Made by a program: the position numbers and the translations under genes | Notes under the pieces: generated by a model | Database searches by the model: none | What the model saw: the letters and a program-made list of their open reading frames with translations, nothing else | What the model was told of the DNA's origin: nothing | Shown here: piece by piece, positions 11,720-20,143 of the stretch | Layout: each line of letters begins with the position of its first letter | Numbering within the stretch: the stretch's first letter is position 1 | Source: a virus | Reading direction: 5' to 3' (one strand) | IMG/VR virus record: IMGVR_UViG_3300019776_000191 | Coordinates: 1-30,033 of that record | DNA: 30,033 nucleotides

Positions 11720-13220
11720 GATCGCCGCCATTCAAAAGGCGCTCCCAACGCTCTCTGTCAAGGAGAAGATTGAGCTTTTTGACATGCTGGAAGAGCGCGA
11801 GAAGCGCTATGGGGTGGCGGCGGCACGCAACAGCATGATTCCGTTCGCCCAGCGGGTCTATCCGGGGTTCAAAGTGGGGCCACACCACAGGAAACTGGCC
11901 AAAATCTTCACCGATGTGATTGAGGGGCGCAAAAACCGGGTCATCATCAACATCGCACCCCGTATGGGCAAGTCGGAATTCAGTTCTTACCTGTTCCCAG
12001 CCTTCTTTCTAGGTAAATACCCTAACAAGAAGATCATCATGGGCACGCACACCGCTTCTTTGTCGGAAGACTTTGGCCGCAAGGTGCGCAACTTGATCGC
12101 AAGCGAGGAGTACCGTGAACTATTTCCCCAAACCGTTGTTGCCGATGACCAAAAAGCGGCTGGAAAATGGTCCACCAGTGCGGGGGGCCAGTACTATGCC
12201 GCCGGTGTTGGCGGCGCACTTGCTGGACGCGGCGCTGATCTATTCGTTATTGATGATCCGCATTCGGAACAAGACGTAAAAGCCAACAGCCGACTGGCGT
12301 TTGACACGGCGTGGAGCTGGTTCCAAACCGGTCCATTACAGCGCTTGATGCCAGGGGGCGGAATCATTGTGGTGATGACCCGCTGGGGCAAGCTGGACCT
12401 GACCGGGCGGCTGATCGACTACCAAACCAAGAATCCCAACGCCCCGCCCTGGGAGATCGTGGAGCTGCCAGCCATACTCAACGAAGGCACGGAGGACGAG
12501 AAGTCGCTGTGGCCAGAGCAGTGGCCCCTGGCTGCGCTGAAGTCGGCCAAGGCGTCGATCGACCCCCAGTACTGGAACGCCCAGTACATGCAGCAGCCCA
12601 CCAGCGACAACGCGGCCATCATCTCCAGAAAGAACTGGCGCATCTGGGAGGGCGAGGAGCCGCCCACCTGCGAGTACATCATCCAGTCCTGGGACACGGC
12701 CCACGAGGTCAAGAACACATCGGACTACAGCGCCTGCACGACCTGGGGGGTGTTCTACAACGAGGAAGAGAATGACAACGCGCAGGTCATCTTGCTCGAT
12801 GCGTTCAAAGACCGGATGCCGTTCCCAGAACTCAAGCAGGTTGCGTTCAAGCACTGGAAGGAATGGGACCCAGATGCGTTCATCGTGGAGAAGAAGGCCG
12901 CTGGCGGGCCGCTCATCCAAGAGCTGCGCCAGATGGGCATCCCGGTGCAAGAGTTCAGCCCCTCCAGGGGCAACGACAAAATCGTGCGTCTGAACGCGGT
13001 TGCGGATTTGTTCACTTCGGGTACAGTCTGGGCACCAGACACACGCTGGGCCAGGGAGGTCATCGAGGAGGTGGCGTCCTTCCCCAACGGCGAGAACGAC
13101 GACTACGTGGACACAACCTCCCAAGCGTTGCTGCGGTTCAGGCAGGGCGGGTTTATCCGCTTGGACTCCGACGAGAAAGACGACCCCATCTACTTCCGCC
13201 GTAAGGCGGCGTATTACTAA
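11685..13220 (+). CDS. terL: Terminase large subunit (ATPase/nuclease)
   Basis: 511 residues, the DNA-packaging motor at the portal. ATPase domain: Walker A-like APRMGKSE (residues 91-98), Walker B LFVIDDPH (186-193), and a coupling segment near MTRWGKLDLTGRL. RNase H-like nuclease domain: SWDTA (D337), acidic VEKKAAGG (E402), and NDDYVDTTSQAL (D472/D473). All acidic residues for headful or site-specific cleavage are present, so it should be active. Length is normal. The start at 11685 lies inside terS without a strong SD, which suggests coupling. I cannot decide the packaging type from the sequence. Confidence 0.97.
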   Translation: MKLNDLTLSPTEIAAIQKALPTLSVKEKIELFDMLEEREKRYGVAAARNSMIPFAQRVYPGFKVGPHHRKLAKIFTDVIEGRKNRVIINIAPRMGKSEFSSYLFPAFFLGKYPNKKIIMGTHTASLSEDFGRKVRNLIASEEYRELFPQTVVADDQKAAGKWSTSAGGQYYAAGVGGALAGRGADLFVIDDPHSEQDVKANSRLAFDTAWSWFQTGPLQRLMPGGGIIVVMTRWGKLDLTGRLIDYQTKNPNAPPWEIVELPAILNEGTEDEKSLWPEQWPLAALKSAKASIDPQYWNAQYMQQPTSDNAAIISRKNWRIWEGEEPPTCEYIIQSWDTAHEVKNTSDYSACTTWGVFYNEEENDNAQVILLDAFKDRMPFPELKQVAFKHWKEWDPDAFIVEKKAAGGPLIQELRQMGIPVQEFSPSRGNDKIVRLNAVADLFTSGTVWAPDTRWAREVIEEVASFPNGENDDYVDTTSQALLRFRQGGFIRLDSDEKDDPIYFRRKAAYY

Positions 13221-13228
13221 GGACAGAC

Positions 13229-13915
13229 ATGGAACGACGCACATTTTTAGCAGCCGCACTATCTGCACTTGCCGCCCCTTACCTGCCTGCTGCTGATGCG
13301 GGGGTTAAGGTCAATGAGTTGGCGGTACTGAACGCACAGACTTTGACGACTGCGCTTGAGCAAATGTTTCAGTGTCAAGTGGGGCCAGTGGCCCCTATGT
13401 TTGCCATGGTGAATGGGGTGCCCAAAGAAATTGAAAAAGTTACAAAACCCCACCCTCTGTACCCCAACAGCACGATTGAAGAACTTGCAGAGCCAGCAGA
13501 CCCCAAGCAGAATTATCGCTACGTTACTTACGCATGCGCCATTGAAGGAGGGGACGCCACAGAAGCCGAAGCACGGCTGGCCCATCACTTCTACGAAAAC
13601 TTTGCCAAGCTGCCAGCAGGGCAGTTGGTGTGGCGTGTAAAGCCGCAGTTTGCGTCCCATGAGGAAATTAAATGGGGTGTGACTTACGCCACGGATGTGC
13701 AAATAGAAGACCGGTTATATGACTTGGTGAACTTGCCAGAAGATGCACAATACGACATTGCAATGGCCAGCTACCGGCAGGTACTGAGCAAAACAACTTT
13801 TCACAAAATGCGCATGCGTCTGGTGCTGCCGCACCTATACGACCATGAAGAGGAAACTGTTGCGCTGCCAGAACTGGCCAAAGCAGAAGGCGCACGTACC
13901 ACAAGGATGATTTAA
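13229..13915 (+). CDS. Hypothetical protein with Tat-like signal peptide, between terL and portal
   Basis: 228 residues. The N-terminus MERRTFLAAALSALAAPYLP carries twin arginines followed by T-F-L, a hydrophobic stretch and small residues near AADA, matching a Tat signal peptide with a likely cleavage site around residue 22-24. The rest (YRYVTYACAIEGGDATEAEA, QFASHEEIKWGVTYATD, SKTTFHKMRMRLVLPHLYD) is acidic and matches no family I can name. AAGGACAGAC gives a good SD at this start. Its place between terL and portal is normally held by virion genes. It could be exported, be processed during virion assembly, or simply resemble a signal. Confidence 0.75.
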   Translation: MERRTFLAAALSALAAPYLPAADAGVKVNELAVLNAQTLTTALEQMFQCQVGPVAPMFAMVNGVPKEIEKVTKPHPLYPNSTIEELAEPADPKQNYRYVTYACAIEGGDATEAEARLAHHFYENFAKLPAGQLVWRVKPQFASHEEIKWGVTYATDVQIEDRLYDLVNLPEDAQYDIAMASYRQVLSKTTFHKMRMRLVLPHLYDHEEETVALPELAKAEGARTTRMI

Positions 13916-16423
13916 ATGGCAACCAACATCGACAAAGCGCTCTACCAACAGCCCCAGGGCATTGACGAACTGGGGGAACAAGAAGAGCCGATCGAGATTG
14001 AGATCATCGACCCCGAAGAAGTCAACATCCACGCTGGGGACTTGGAGCTGTCCATCCGCCCGGGCGAAGACGAAGATGAGTTCAACGCCAACTTGGCCGA
14101 GGAGATGGACCAAGCTGCCATAGAGAGCATGGCCGGGGACTTGGCAAGCGACATTGAGAACGACAAGAACTCCCGCAAGGACTGGGAGAAGGCCTACACA
14201 GAGGGGTTAAAGCTGCTGGGCCTCCAGTACGAGGAGCGCACAGAGCCGTGGAACGGTGCGTCTGGCGTGTTCCACCCGATGATTACCGAAGCGGTTGTGC
14301 GCTTCCAGTCTGAAACGATCACAGAGACATTCCCCGCGCAAGGCCCGGTGCGCACAAAAATCCTGGGCAAACAGACCCCGGAGAAGCAAGAAGCGGCCAT
14401 CCGCGTTGAGTTCGACATGAACTACGAGCTGACCGAGGTGATGCGTGAGTTCCGCCCCGAGCACGAGCGCATGCTCTGGAGCCTGCCAGCCACTGGCAGT
14501 GCGTTCAAAAAGGTGTACTACGACCCAAGCCTGGGGCGTCAGGTGTCGATGTTCATCCCGGCTGAAGACATCATCCTGCCCTACGGGGCCACGGACTTGG
14601 ACACTTGTTACCGCGTCACCCATGTGATGCGCAAGACCAAGAATGAGATCGTCAAGCTCCAGCAAGCGGGGTTCTACCGCGACATTGAGTTGCCCGATGC
14701 GTCCAGAGAACAGACCAACATCCAGAAAGCCAAGGACAAGGAGACCGGGTTCAGTGATCTGAATGACGAGCGCTACATCATCTATGAGTGCCACGTTGAC
14801 CTGGACTTGGACGGCTACAAGGACAAAGACGATGACGGTGAAGAGACGGGCATTGCACTGCCATACGTAGTTACCCTTATAAAAGGGACCAACGACGTGT
14901 TGGCCATCCGCCGCAACTGGAAGGAAGACGATGAGCTGCGACTCAAACGACAACACTTTGTCCACTACCAATACATCCCAGGGTTTGGGGCTTATGGCTT
15001 TGGTCTCTTCCACCTCATCGGGGGCTTTGCCAAATCAGCCACCAGCATCATGCGCCAGCTTGTCGATGCAGGAACGCTGTCGAACCTCCCAGGAGGCCTC
15101 AAATCTCGTGGACTTCGCATTAAGGGTGATGACACACCGATTCAACCCGGCGAGTTCAGGGACGTAGACATTGGTTCTGGGGCACTGCGCGACAACATCT
15201 TGCCGCTGCCCTACAAAGAGCCAAGCGGCGTGCTGTACCAATTGCTGGGCACGATCGTGGAGGAAGGCAGACGGTTTGCTGCAACGGCGGACATGAAGGT
15301 CTCGGACATGAGCGCACAAGCGCCCGTGGGCACGACTCTGGCCCTGCTGGAGCGCCAGTTGAAGGTGATGTCGGCGGTTCAAGCCCGGCTGCACTACAGC
15401 TTCAAACAAGAACTGCAACTGCTGGCCGGGTTGATCCGGGACTACACAGACCCCGAGTACGACTACGACCCGGACAAGTCCAACCGCCGCGCCAAGCAAG
15501 AGGACTACAACCACGTTGACATCATCCCGGTGAGCGACCCCAACGCGGCCACCATGAGCCAGCGGGTTGTGCAGTACCAAGCCGTCATTCAGATGGCACA
15601 GATGGCCCCGGACATCTACGACTTACCCCAGTTGCACCGCCAAATGCTTGAGGTGCTGGGCATCAAGGACGCAGACAAGTTGGTTCCCCTGCCGGACGAC
15701 CAGAAACCCAAAGACCCGGTGGCAGAGAACATGGCCGCGCTCAAGGGCGAGCCGCTCAAGGCGTTCTTCTACCAAGACCACGAAGCACACATCAAGGTGC
15801 ACACGATGGCCATGCAAGACCCCATCGTCATGCAGTTAATTGGCCAAAACCCCAAGGCTCCAATGATTCAAGCGTCCATGCAGGCGCACATCGCAGAGCA
15901 CGTTGGGTTTGGCTACCGCCAAAAGATTGAGCAGCAGCTTGGTATGCCCCTGCCCCCGGCAGACGAGAAGCTGCCCCCGCAGATCGAGGTGGCCCTCTCC
16001 GGCATGATGGCCCAGGCAGCACAGCAAGTGCTCCAACAAAGCCAACAGCAAGCCGCGCAACAGCAAGCCCAGCAACAGCAGCAAGACCCGGTGCTCCAGA
16101 TGCAGCAGCAAGAGTTGCAGATTCGCCAGCAGGAAGTGCAGATCAAGGCACAACAAGCCCAGGCGGACATTCAACTGCGCCAGCAAGAGTTGCAGCAACG
16201 CATGGCCATGGAGAACAAGAAAATCCAGACCAACGCACTGGCGCAGGCAGGCAAGCTGAAGATGGACAACAAGAAACTCCAAGTAGAGGCGTTGACCAAA
16301 GCAGGCGACTTCAAATTCCGCAAGCAAGAAACCGGAATCGACATTGCCAAAACTGCTTCGCAGCAGCGGCATGAGCGTGACATGCAGACCAGCCAACCAC
16401 GAAAGGAAACCCCTAAAGAATGA
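13916..16423 (+). CDS. Portal protein, P22-like, with Gln-rich coiled-coil tail
   Basis: 835 residues. Forms the dodecameric ring for DNA entry and tail attachment. Family blocks include WNGASGVFHPMITEAVVRFQ, SLPATGSAFKKVYYDPSLG, HFVHYQYIPGFGAYGFGLFH, and PGGLKSRGLRIKGDDTPIQP, typical of P22-type portals. The size is larger than many portals. Residues about 700-835 form a Gln/Lys-rich barrel-like coiled coil (QMQQQELQIRQQEVQIKAQQ), encoded by CAG/CAA-rich DNA at about 16018-16215. AAGGATGATTTAA precedes the start. The stop overlaps the next start (ATGA). Confidence 0.94.
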   Translation: MATNIDKALYQQPQGIDELGEQEEPIEIEIIDPEEVNIHAGDLELSIRPGEDEDEFNANLAEEMDQAAIESMAGDLASDIENDKNSRKDWEKAYTEGLKLLGLQYEERTEPWNGASGVFHPMITEAVVRFQSETITETFPAQGPVRTKILGKQTPEKQEAAIRVEFDMNYELTEVMREFRPEHERMLWSLPATGSAFKKVYYDPSLGRQVSMFIPAEDIILPYGATDLDTCYRVTHVMRKTKNEIVKLQQAGFYRDIELPDASREQTNIQKAKDKETGFSDLNDERYIIYECHVDLDLDGYKDKDDDGEETGIALPYVVTLIKGTNDVLAIRRNWKEDDELRLKRQHFVHYQYIPGFGAYGFGLFHLIGGFAKSATSIMRQLVDAGTLSNLPGGLKSRGLRIKGDDTPIQPGEFRDVDIGSGALRDNILPLPYKEPSGVLYQLLGTIVEEGRRFAATADMKVSDMSAQAPVGTTLALLERQLKVMSAVQARLHYSFKQELQLLAGLIRDYTDPEYDYDPDKSNRRAKQEDYNHVDIIPVSDPNAATMSQRVVQYQAVIQMAQMAPDIYDLPQLHRQMLEVLGIKDADKLVPLPDDQKPKDPVAENMAALKGEPLKAFFYQDHEAHIKVHTMAMQDPIVMQLIGQNPKAPMIQASMQAHIAEHVGFGYRQKIEQQLGMPLPPADEKLPPQIEVALSGMMAQAAQQVLQQSQQQAAQQQAQQQQQDPVLQMQQQELQIRQQEVQIKAQQAQADIQLRQQELQQRMAMENKKIQTNALAQAGKLKMDNKKLQVEALTKAGDFKFRKQETGIDIAKTASQQRHERDMQTSQPRKETPKE

Positions 16424-16614
16424 TTCAAGATTTCGCACGCGTATTGCGCGAACAAATACGCACCGACATGAACAACTACGCAGACGACTGCGCTGGTGGT
16501 GGGTGTCGCAACTTTGACGAGTACCAAAAACTTTGCGGGGTCATCCAGGGTCTGGCCATTGCAGAGCGTTACATCATTGACCTTGCAGAGAAAGTGGAAA
16601 AAGCAGATGAGTGA
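16420..16614 (+). CDS. Conserved small protein after portal, 64 aa
   Basis: MIQDFARVLREQIRTDMNNY, Cys pair in DDCAGGGCRNFDEYQKLCGV, then helix AIAERYIIDLAEKVEKADE. Relatives with the same FARVLR...NFxxYxxxxGVIxGLxxAER pattern are, as I recall, common directly downstream of portal genes. A structural or assembly role is inferred from position only. It overlaps portal by ATGA and the GroES-like gene by 8 bp, so it is translated as part of the head operon. Three cysteines in 64 residues are unusual for a virion protein. Confidence 0.8.
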   Translation: MIQDFARVLREQIRTDMNNYADDCAGGGCRNFDEYQKLCGVIQGLAIAERYIIDLAEKVEKADE

Positions 16615-17044
16615 ACTCGTACTTGAACCGGGGCAATTTGCCCTGCCCGAAGTAATCCAACCCGTCGATGCCCCGGCAGAAGACGCAACCAACGAAGAAA
16701 AAGCCACCATGCTGCCAGAGCCAACAGGCTGGAAGCTGCTGTGTGCGGTGCCCGACATTTCTGAAAAGATTGAAGGCACTGAGCTTGATCTGGTGAAAGC
16801 ATCATCCGTCATGCGCCAAGAAGAACACGCCACAACTGTTCTGTTTGTGCTCAAGGTCGGCCCTGACGCATACAAAGATTCCACCAAGTTCCCCGCAGGC
16901 GCGTGGTGCAAGGCAGGAGACTTTGTGCTGGTACGTACTTATTCTGGTACGCGCTTCAAAATTTTCGGTAAAGAGTTTCGCTTGATTAACGACGATCAAG
17001 TCGATGCTGTTGTGCAAGACCCTCGCGGCTTAACCCGCGCTTGA
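16607..17044 (+). CDS. GroES-like co-chaperonin
   Basis: 145 residues; the Cpn10-like core spans about 38-138 after a 35-residue acidic extension. PEPTGWKLLCAVPDISEKIE corresponds to the opening strand PLHDRVIVKR of GroES; GTELDLVKAS is in the place of the mobile loop that binds the chaperonin; LFVLKVGPDAY matches the strand before the roof; and FVLVRTYSGTRFKIFGKEFR with INDDQVDAVV matches the closing strands (GDEV..YxGxxVKxxxEExLIxxExDILAVV). It should cap host GroEL and help fold the phage capsid protein, like T4 gp31. It lies between portal and scaffold. SD GGAAAAAGCAG is weak; the start overlaps the upstream gene. Confidence 0.85.
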   Translation: MSELVLEPGQFALPEVIQPVDAPAEDATNEEKATMLPEPTGWKLLCAVPDISEKIEGTELDLVKASSVMRQEEHATTVLFVLKVGPDAYKDSTKFPAGAWCKAGDFVLVRTYSGTRFKIFGKEFRLINDDQVDAVVQDPRGLTRA

Positions 17045-17054
17045 AGGAGTAGAA

Positions 17055-18014
17055 ATGGCTGAACAATACAAGTTCCCAGACGAACTGGAAGACGACAAGA
17101 CCCCAGAGGTCAACGTGTCTGTGGAGGACGACGGCGACGTAGAAGTCGAAGTCGTTGACGATACCCCCATCCAAGACAGAGGCCGCAAGCCCCTGGACCG
17201 GGAAGTGGAAGACCCCACGGACGACGAAATCGAGAACTACTCCGATAAAGTCAAGGGGCGCATTAAGGAGCTGACCCACGCACGTCACGACGAGCGCCGG
17301 GCCAAAGAAGCCACCATGCGCGAAAAGCAAGAACTCGAGCGTCTTGCACAGCAGCTCATCGAAGAGAACAAAAAGTTAAAACAATACGTTTCAACTGGTT
17401 CTGAGCAGTACGGTCACATGGCCAAGACAGCAGCGGAAGCAGAGCTGGACAAGGCCCGTCGCCAGTACAAGGAAGCACAGGAAGCGTTTGACACCGACGC
17501 CATCATTGCCGCCCAAGAAGCAATGACCGACGCCAAGTGGAAGCTGGAGCAAGCGAAAAACTTTCGTGCGCCCCCTTTACAAACCGAAGAATATGCTGTA
17601 CAAACGCGGCAAAGCGCACCCGAACAGGCGCAACCAGACGAAAAAACCCTGCGCTGGCAGGCCAAAAACCAGTGGTTTGGTTCCAACGGGTTCGAAGAAG
17701 TCACCAGCTTTGCACTAGGGCTGCATCAAAAACTAGTCAACAACGGGGTAGACCCCCGCAGCGATGAATATTTCGAGCAAATTGATGCTCGCGTGAAGTC
17801 AAAGTTCCCCGAAGTTTTCGGTGGTGCAGAAGACAAGCCAAGGTCGGGAGATTCCCCAAGACGACCTGCTGCCGTTGCAGCCCCCGCGACCCGTTCGTCG
17901 GGAGCCAAGAAAGTCCAACTTACTCAGACCCAGGTAGCACTGGCAAAGAAATTTGGATTAACCCCGCAGCAGTACGCTGCTCAAGTAGCAAAATTGGAGA
18001 GTCAAAATGGCTGA
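17055..18014 (+). CDS. Capsid scaffold protein
   Basis: 319 residues. Acidic N-terminus, then a long charged coiled coil (about 60-170; KEATMREKQELERLAQQLIE), a linker rich in Pro, Ala and Gln, and a C-terminal basic motif KVQLTQTQVALAKKFGLTPQ followed by QYAAQVAKLE. That last motif is common in phage scaffolds and binds the coat protein during procapsid assembly. Position between portal and major capsid protein agrees. GAAGGAGTAGAA is a strong SD. There is no protease domain. The next gene overlaps its end by 8 bp. Confidence 0.88.
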   Translation: MAEQYKFPDELEDDKTPEVNVSVEDDGDVEVEVVDDTPIQDRGRKPLDREVEDPTDDEIENYSDKVKGRIKELTHARHDERRAKEATMREKQELERLAQQLIEENKKLKQYVSTGSEQYGHMAKTAAEAELDKARRQYKEAQEAFDTDAIIAAQEAMTDAKWKLEQAKNFRAPPLQTEEYAVQTRQSAPEQAQPDEKTLRWQAKNQWFGSNGFEEVTSFALGLHQKLVNNGVDPRSDEYFEQIDARVKSKFPEVFGGAEDKPRSGDSPRRPAAVAAPATRSSGAKKVQLTQTQVALAKKFGLTPQQYAAQVAKLESQNG

Positions 18015-18459
18015 AAACCGTACCCCTCGTGACCTTGTGTCGCGCGACAAGCAAACTCGTTATGTGTATACGCCTCCCACGGCACTGCCTGATCCGACCC
18101 CGGAGCCAGGGTATGTGTACCGCTGGGTAGCCACCCACGTATTAGGGCAAGCTGAACCCACCAACGTGTCTCGAAAGATGCGCGACGGCTGGGAGCCTGT
18201 CAAGGCAGAAGACCATCCAGAATTGATGATTGCAGGTAACGAAAAGACTGGGAACGTCGAAATCGGCGGCCTCATGCTTTGCAAGATGGTGGCGGAACGA
18301 GCACGCGCTCGGGACGAGTACTACGACCGACAAGCACAAAACCAGATGGACTCGGTGGACAACCACTTCATGCGAAACAACGACCCTCGTATGCCCCTGT
18401 TTGCAGACCGCAAGTCTTCAGTCAGCGGCGGCAGAGGATTTGGTTCAGGTTCTAAGTAA
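18007..18459 (+). CDS. Conserved minor head protein, 150 aa
   Basis: Begins MAENRTPRDLVSRDKQTRYV, with blocks YVYTPPTALPDPTPEPGYVY, RWVATHVLGQAEPTNVSRKM, GWEPVKAEDHPEL and NVEIGGLMLCKM, ending in a Ser/Gly-rich tail. The pattern is highly conserved in my memory of podovirus-like genomes, always between scaffold and capsid genes, but its exact role is unknown to me (decoration, completion or assembly factor). GGAGAGTCAAA precedes the start. The low-complexity end SGGRGFGSGSK suggests a flexible tail. Confidence 0.82.
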   Translation: MAENRTPRDLVSRDKQTRYVYTPPTALPDPTPEPGYVYRWVATHVLGQAEPTNVSRKMRDGWEPVKAEDHPELMIAGNEKTGNVEIGGLMLCKMVAERARARDEYYDRQAQNQMDSVDNHFMRNNDPRMPLFADRKSSVSGGRGFGSGSK

Positions 18460-18474
18460 ACAAGGAGTCCTTAA

Positions 18475-19107
18475 ATGGCAGCAACCGCTTCTCCCTACGG
18501 CCTCAAAGCCGTAAATGAGTTGGGTGGCCTACCCTACGCAGGTAGCACTCGCTCATTTCTGATTGACCCAGCAGGGTACAACACGAATATCTACAACGGT
18601 ACTATCGTGTATGTCAACTCGTCTGGTTATTTGAACATTGTGACTGGTACTGGCGCTGACGGCACTACCAACTCATTCCCCGGCAGTGGCACTTTGACTG
18701 GTGCTGTTGGCGTGTTTGTGGGTTGCACGTACACCAACGCGCAAGGGCAGATCATTTACTCGCAGTACTACCCAGCCAACACAGCTTCTGTGCAAGGCTC
18801 GTCTATTAGTGCGTATGTGATTGATGATGACCGCGCTGTGTTCCAAGTACAAGCAAACGGCTCAATGGCACAAACCACTTTGGGCAACAACGTGTACTTG
18901 GCCAACGCCCAGAGCACTTCCACTGGTTCAACCACCACGGGCAACAGCAACATTGCTGTGTCAACCTCTTCCGTGACCACCACTGCGGCTTTCCGCATTA
19001 TTGGTTTCGTGAACAGCACGACTTCCCAAGTGGGCGACGCATACACTGACTTGCTGGTGAAGTTCAACCCCGGCTACCACTCTTACAGCAACGCTGTTGG
19101 CGTCTAA
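18475..19107 (+). CDS. Probable capsid decoration or minor head protein
   Basis: 210 residues rich in Ser, Thr, Gly and Asn with predicted beta strands: SPYGLKAVNELGGLPYAGST, GTIVYVNSSGYLNIVTGT, GAVGVFVGCTYTNAQGQIIY, and an end with LLVKFNPGYHSYSN. The barrel-like beta pattern and the location directly before the major capsid gene point to a surface or cement protein of the capsid. AAGGAGTCCTTAA is a strong SD. Functional naming is inference. Confidence 0.75.
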   Translation: MAATASPYGLKAVNELGGLPYAGSTRSFLIDPAGYNTNIYNGTIVYVNSSGYLNIVTGTGADGTTNSFPGSGTLTGAVGVFVGCTYTNAQGQIIYSQYYPANTASVQGSSISAYVIDDDRAVFQVQANGSMAQTTLGNNVYLANAQSTSTGSTTTGNSNIAVSTSSVTTTAAFRIIGFVNSTTSQVGDAYTDLLVKFNPGYHSYSNAVGV

Positions 19108-19120
19108 GGAGTAATTCAAC

Positions 19121-20050
19121 ATGGCAATCTCACGCGCACAACTACTCAAAGAGTTGCTCCCCGGCTTGAACGCTTTGTTCGGCATGGAATATGCCCGTTA
19201 CGGCGAAGAGCACAAGGAAATCTACGAGACCGAAAAGTCCGAGCGTTCCTTCGAAGAAGAGACGAAACTGGCTGGCTTTGCTGCTGCGCCTGTCAAGAAC
19301 GAGGGCTCCGCCATCGCTTACGACAATGCACAAGAAGCATTCACCGCCCGTTACAACCACGAAACCATCGCCCTGGGCTTCTCGATCACCGAGGAAGCTG
19401 TGGAAGATAACTTGTATGACTCGCTGTCTGCTCGTTACACCAAAGCCCTGGCCCGTGCAATGGCCTACACCAAGCAAGTTAAAGCTGCTGCCGTCATCAA
19501 CAACGGTTTCAACGGTTCGTACTTGGGTGGTGATGGCGTGACCTTGTTCGGTAACAACAGCTCCAGCACTCGTGTGGGTCACCCCCTGGTCTCAGGTGGT
19601 GTGAACTACAACAGCCCCACCACCGGTGTGGACTTGAACGAGACCTCCTTGGAAAATGCCGTGATTCAAATCGCTGCATGGACCGATGAGCGTGGTCTGT
19701 TGATCGCTGCCAAGCCCCGCAAGATGGTTGTGCCCCCGTCGCTGATGTTCGTTGCCAAGCGTTTGCTTGACACCGAGCTGCGCGTCTCCACTGCCGACAA
19801 CGACATCAACGCGTTGAAGCAGATGGGTGCAATTCCTGAAGGCTACACCGTCAACCACTTCTTGACCGACACGAACGGCTGGTACTTGATTACCGACGTT
19901 CCCAACGGCATGAAGCACTTCGAGCGTATGCCCCTGGCTAACTCGATGGATGGAGACTTCGATACCGGCAACGTCCGTTACAAGGCTCGTGAGCGTTACA
20001 GCTTCGGCTGGTCTGATCCCCTCGGTATGTGGGGTTCTGCCGGAGCTTAA
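19121..20050 (+). CDS. Major capsid protein (HK97 fold, Mu gpT-like)
   Basis: 309 residues, forms the icosahedral shell. Starts MAISRAQLLKELLPGLNALF; TRAYTHETIALGFSITEE-type block (here FTARYNHETIALGFSITEEA), YTKALARAMAYTKQVKAAAV, PLVSGGVNYN, and an end with YKARERYSFGWSDPLGMWGS. These blocks are typical of the Mu-type major head group, with spine-helix and P-domain strands expected for the fold. No N-terminal delta domain is visible, consistent with a separate scaffold. AAGGAGTAATTCAAC is a strong SD, and a strong terminator follows. Confidence 0.95.
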   Translation: MAISRAQLLKELLPGLNALFGMEYARYGEEHKEIYETEKSERSFEEETKLAGFAAAPVKNEGSAIAYDNAQEAFTARYNHETIALGFSITEEAVEDNLYDSLSARYTKALARAMAYTKQVKAAAVINNGFNGSYLGGDGVTLFGNNSSSTRVGHPLVSGGVNYNSPTTGVDLNETSLENAVIQIAAWTDERGLLIAAKPRKMVVPPSLMFVAKRLLDTELRVSTADNDINALKQMGAIPEGYTVNHFLTDTNGWYLITDVPNGMKHFERMPLANSMDGDFDTGNVRYKARERYSFGWSDPLGMWGSAGA

Positions 20051-20064
20051 TACTCTGGTATGTA

Positions 20065-20095
20065 GAAAAAGGGGCTTCGGCCCCTTTTTCTTTTT
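20065..20095 (+). terminator. Strong rho-independent terminator after major capsid gene
   Basis: AAAAAGGGGC-TTCG-GCCCCTTTTT followed by CTTTTTG: a 10-bp stem with a UUCG tetraloop and T-run, 15 bp after the capsid stop. It should end most transcription of the head operon. On the minus strand it also has a T-run. Confidence 0.95.
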
Positions 20096-20106
20096 GTGCA
20101 ATTTTG

Positions 20107-20136
20107 TGGTACTATTACCTGTAACTAAGTCACAGG
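20107..20136 (+). promoter_or_regulatory. Possible promoter and SD-sequestering hairpin before HNH gene
   Basis: TGGTACTAT (20107-20115) is an extended -10 with no clear -35. CCTGT (20118-20122) can pair with ACAGG (20132-20136), which contains part of the SD AGGAAAAACA. The weak stem could lower translation of the endonuclease on longer transcripts. Confidence 0.4.
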
Positions 20137-20143
20137 AAAAACA

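Noticed and set aside
12336-13268. Minus-strand ORF of 310 aa
   Set aside because: Shadow of terL, whose ATPase and nuclease motifs fix the coding frame.
13929-14013. Possible frameshift near the start of portal
   Set aside because: The reading frame is continuous with good SD and the acidic N-terminus is plausible; no disrupted homologous segment is visible.
16018-16215. CAG/CAA-rich DNA as a non-coding repeat array or CRISPR-like repeat
   Set aside because: It is in frame within portal and encodes its Gln-rich coiled-coil tail; the unit is irregular and there are no spacers.
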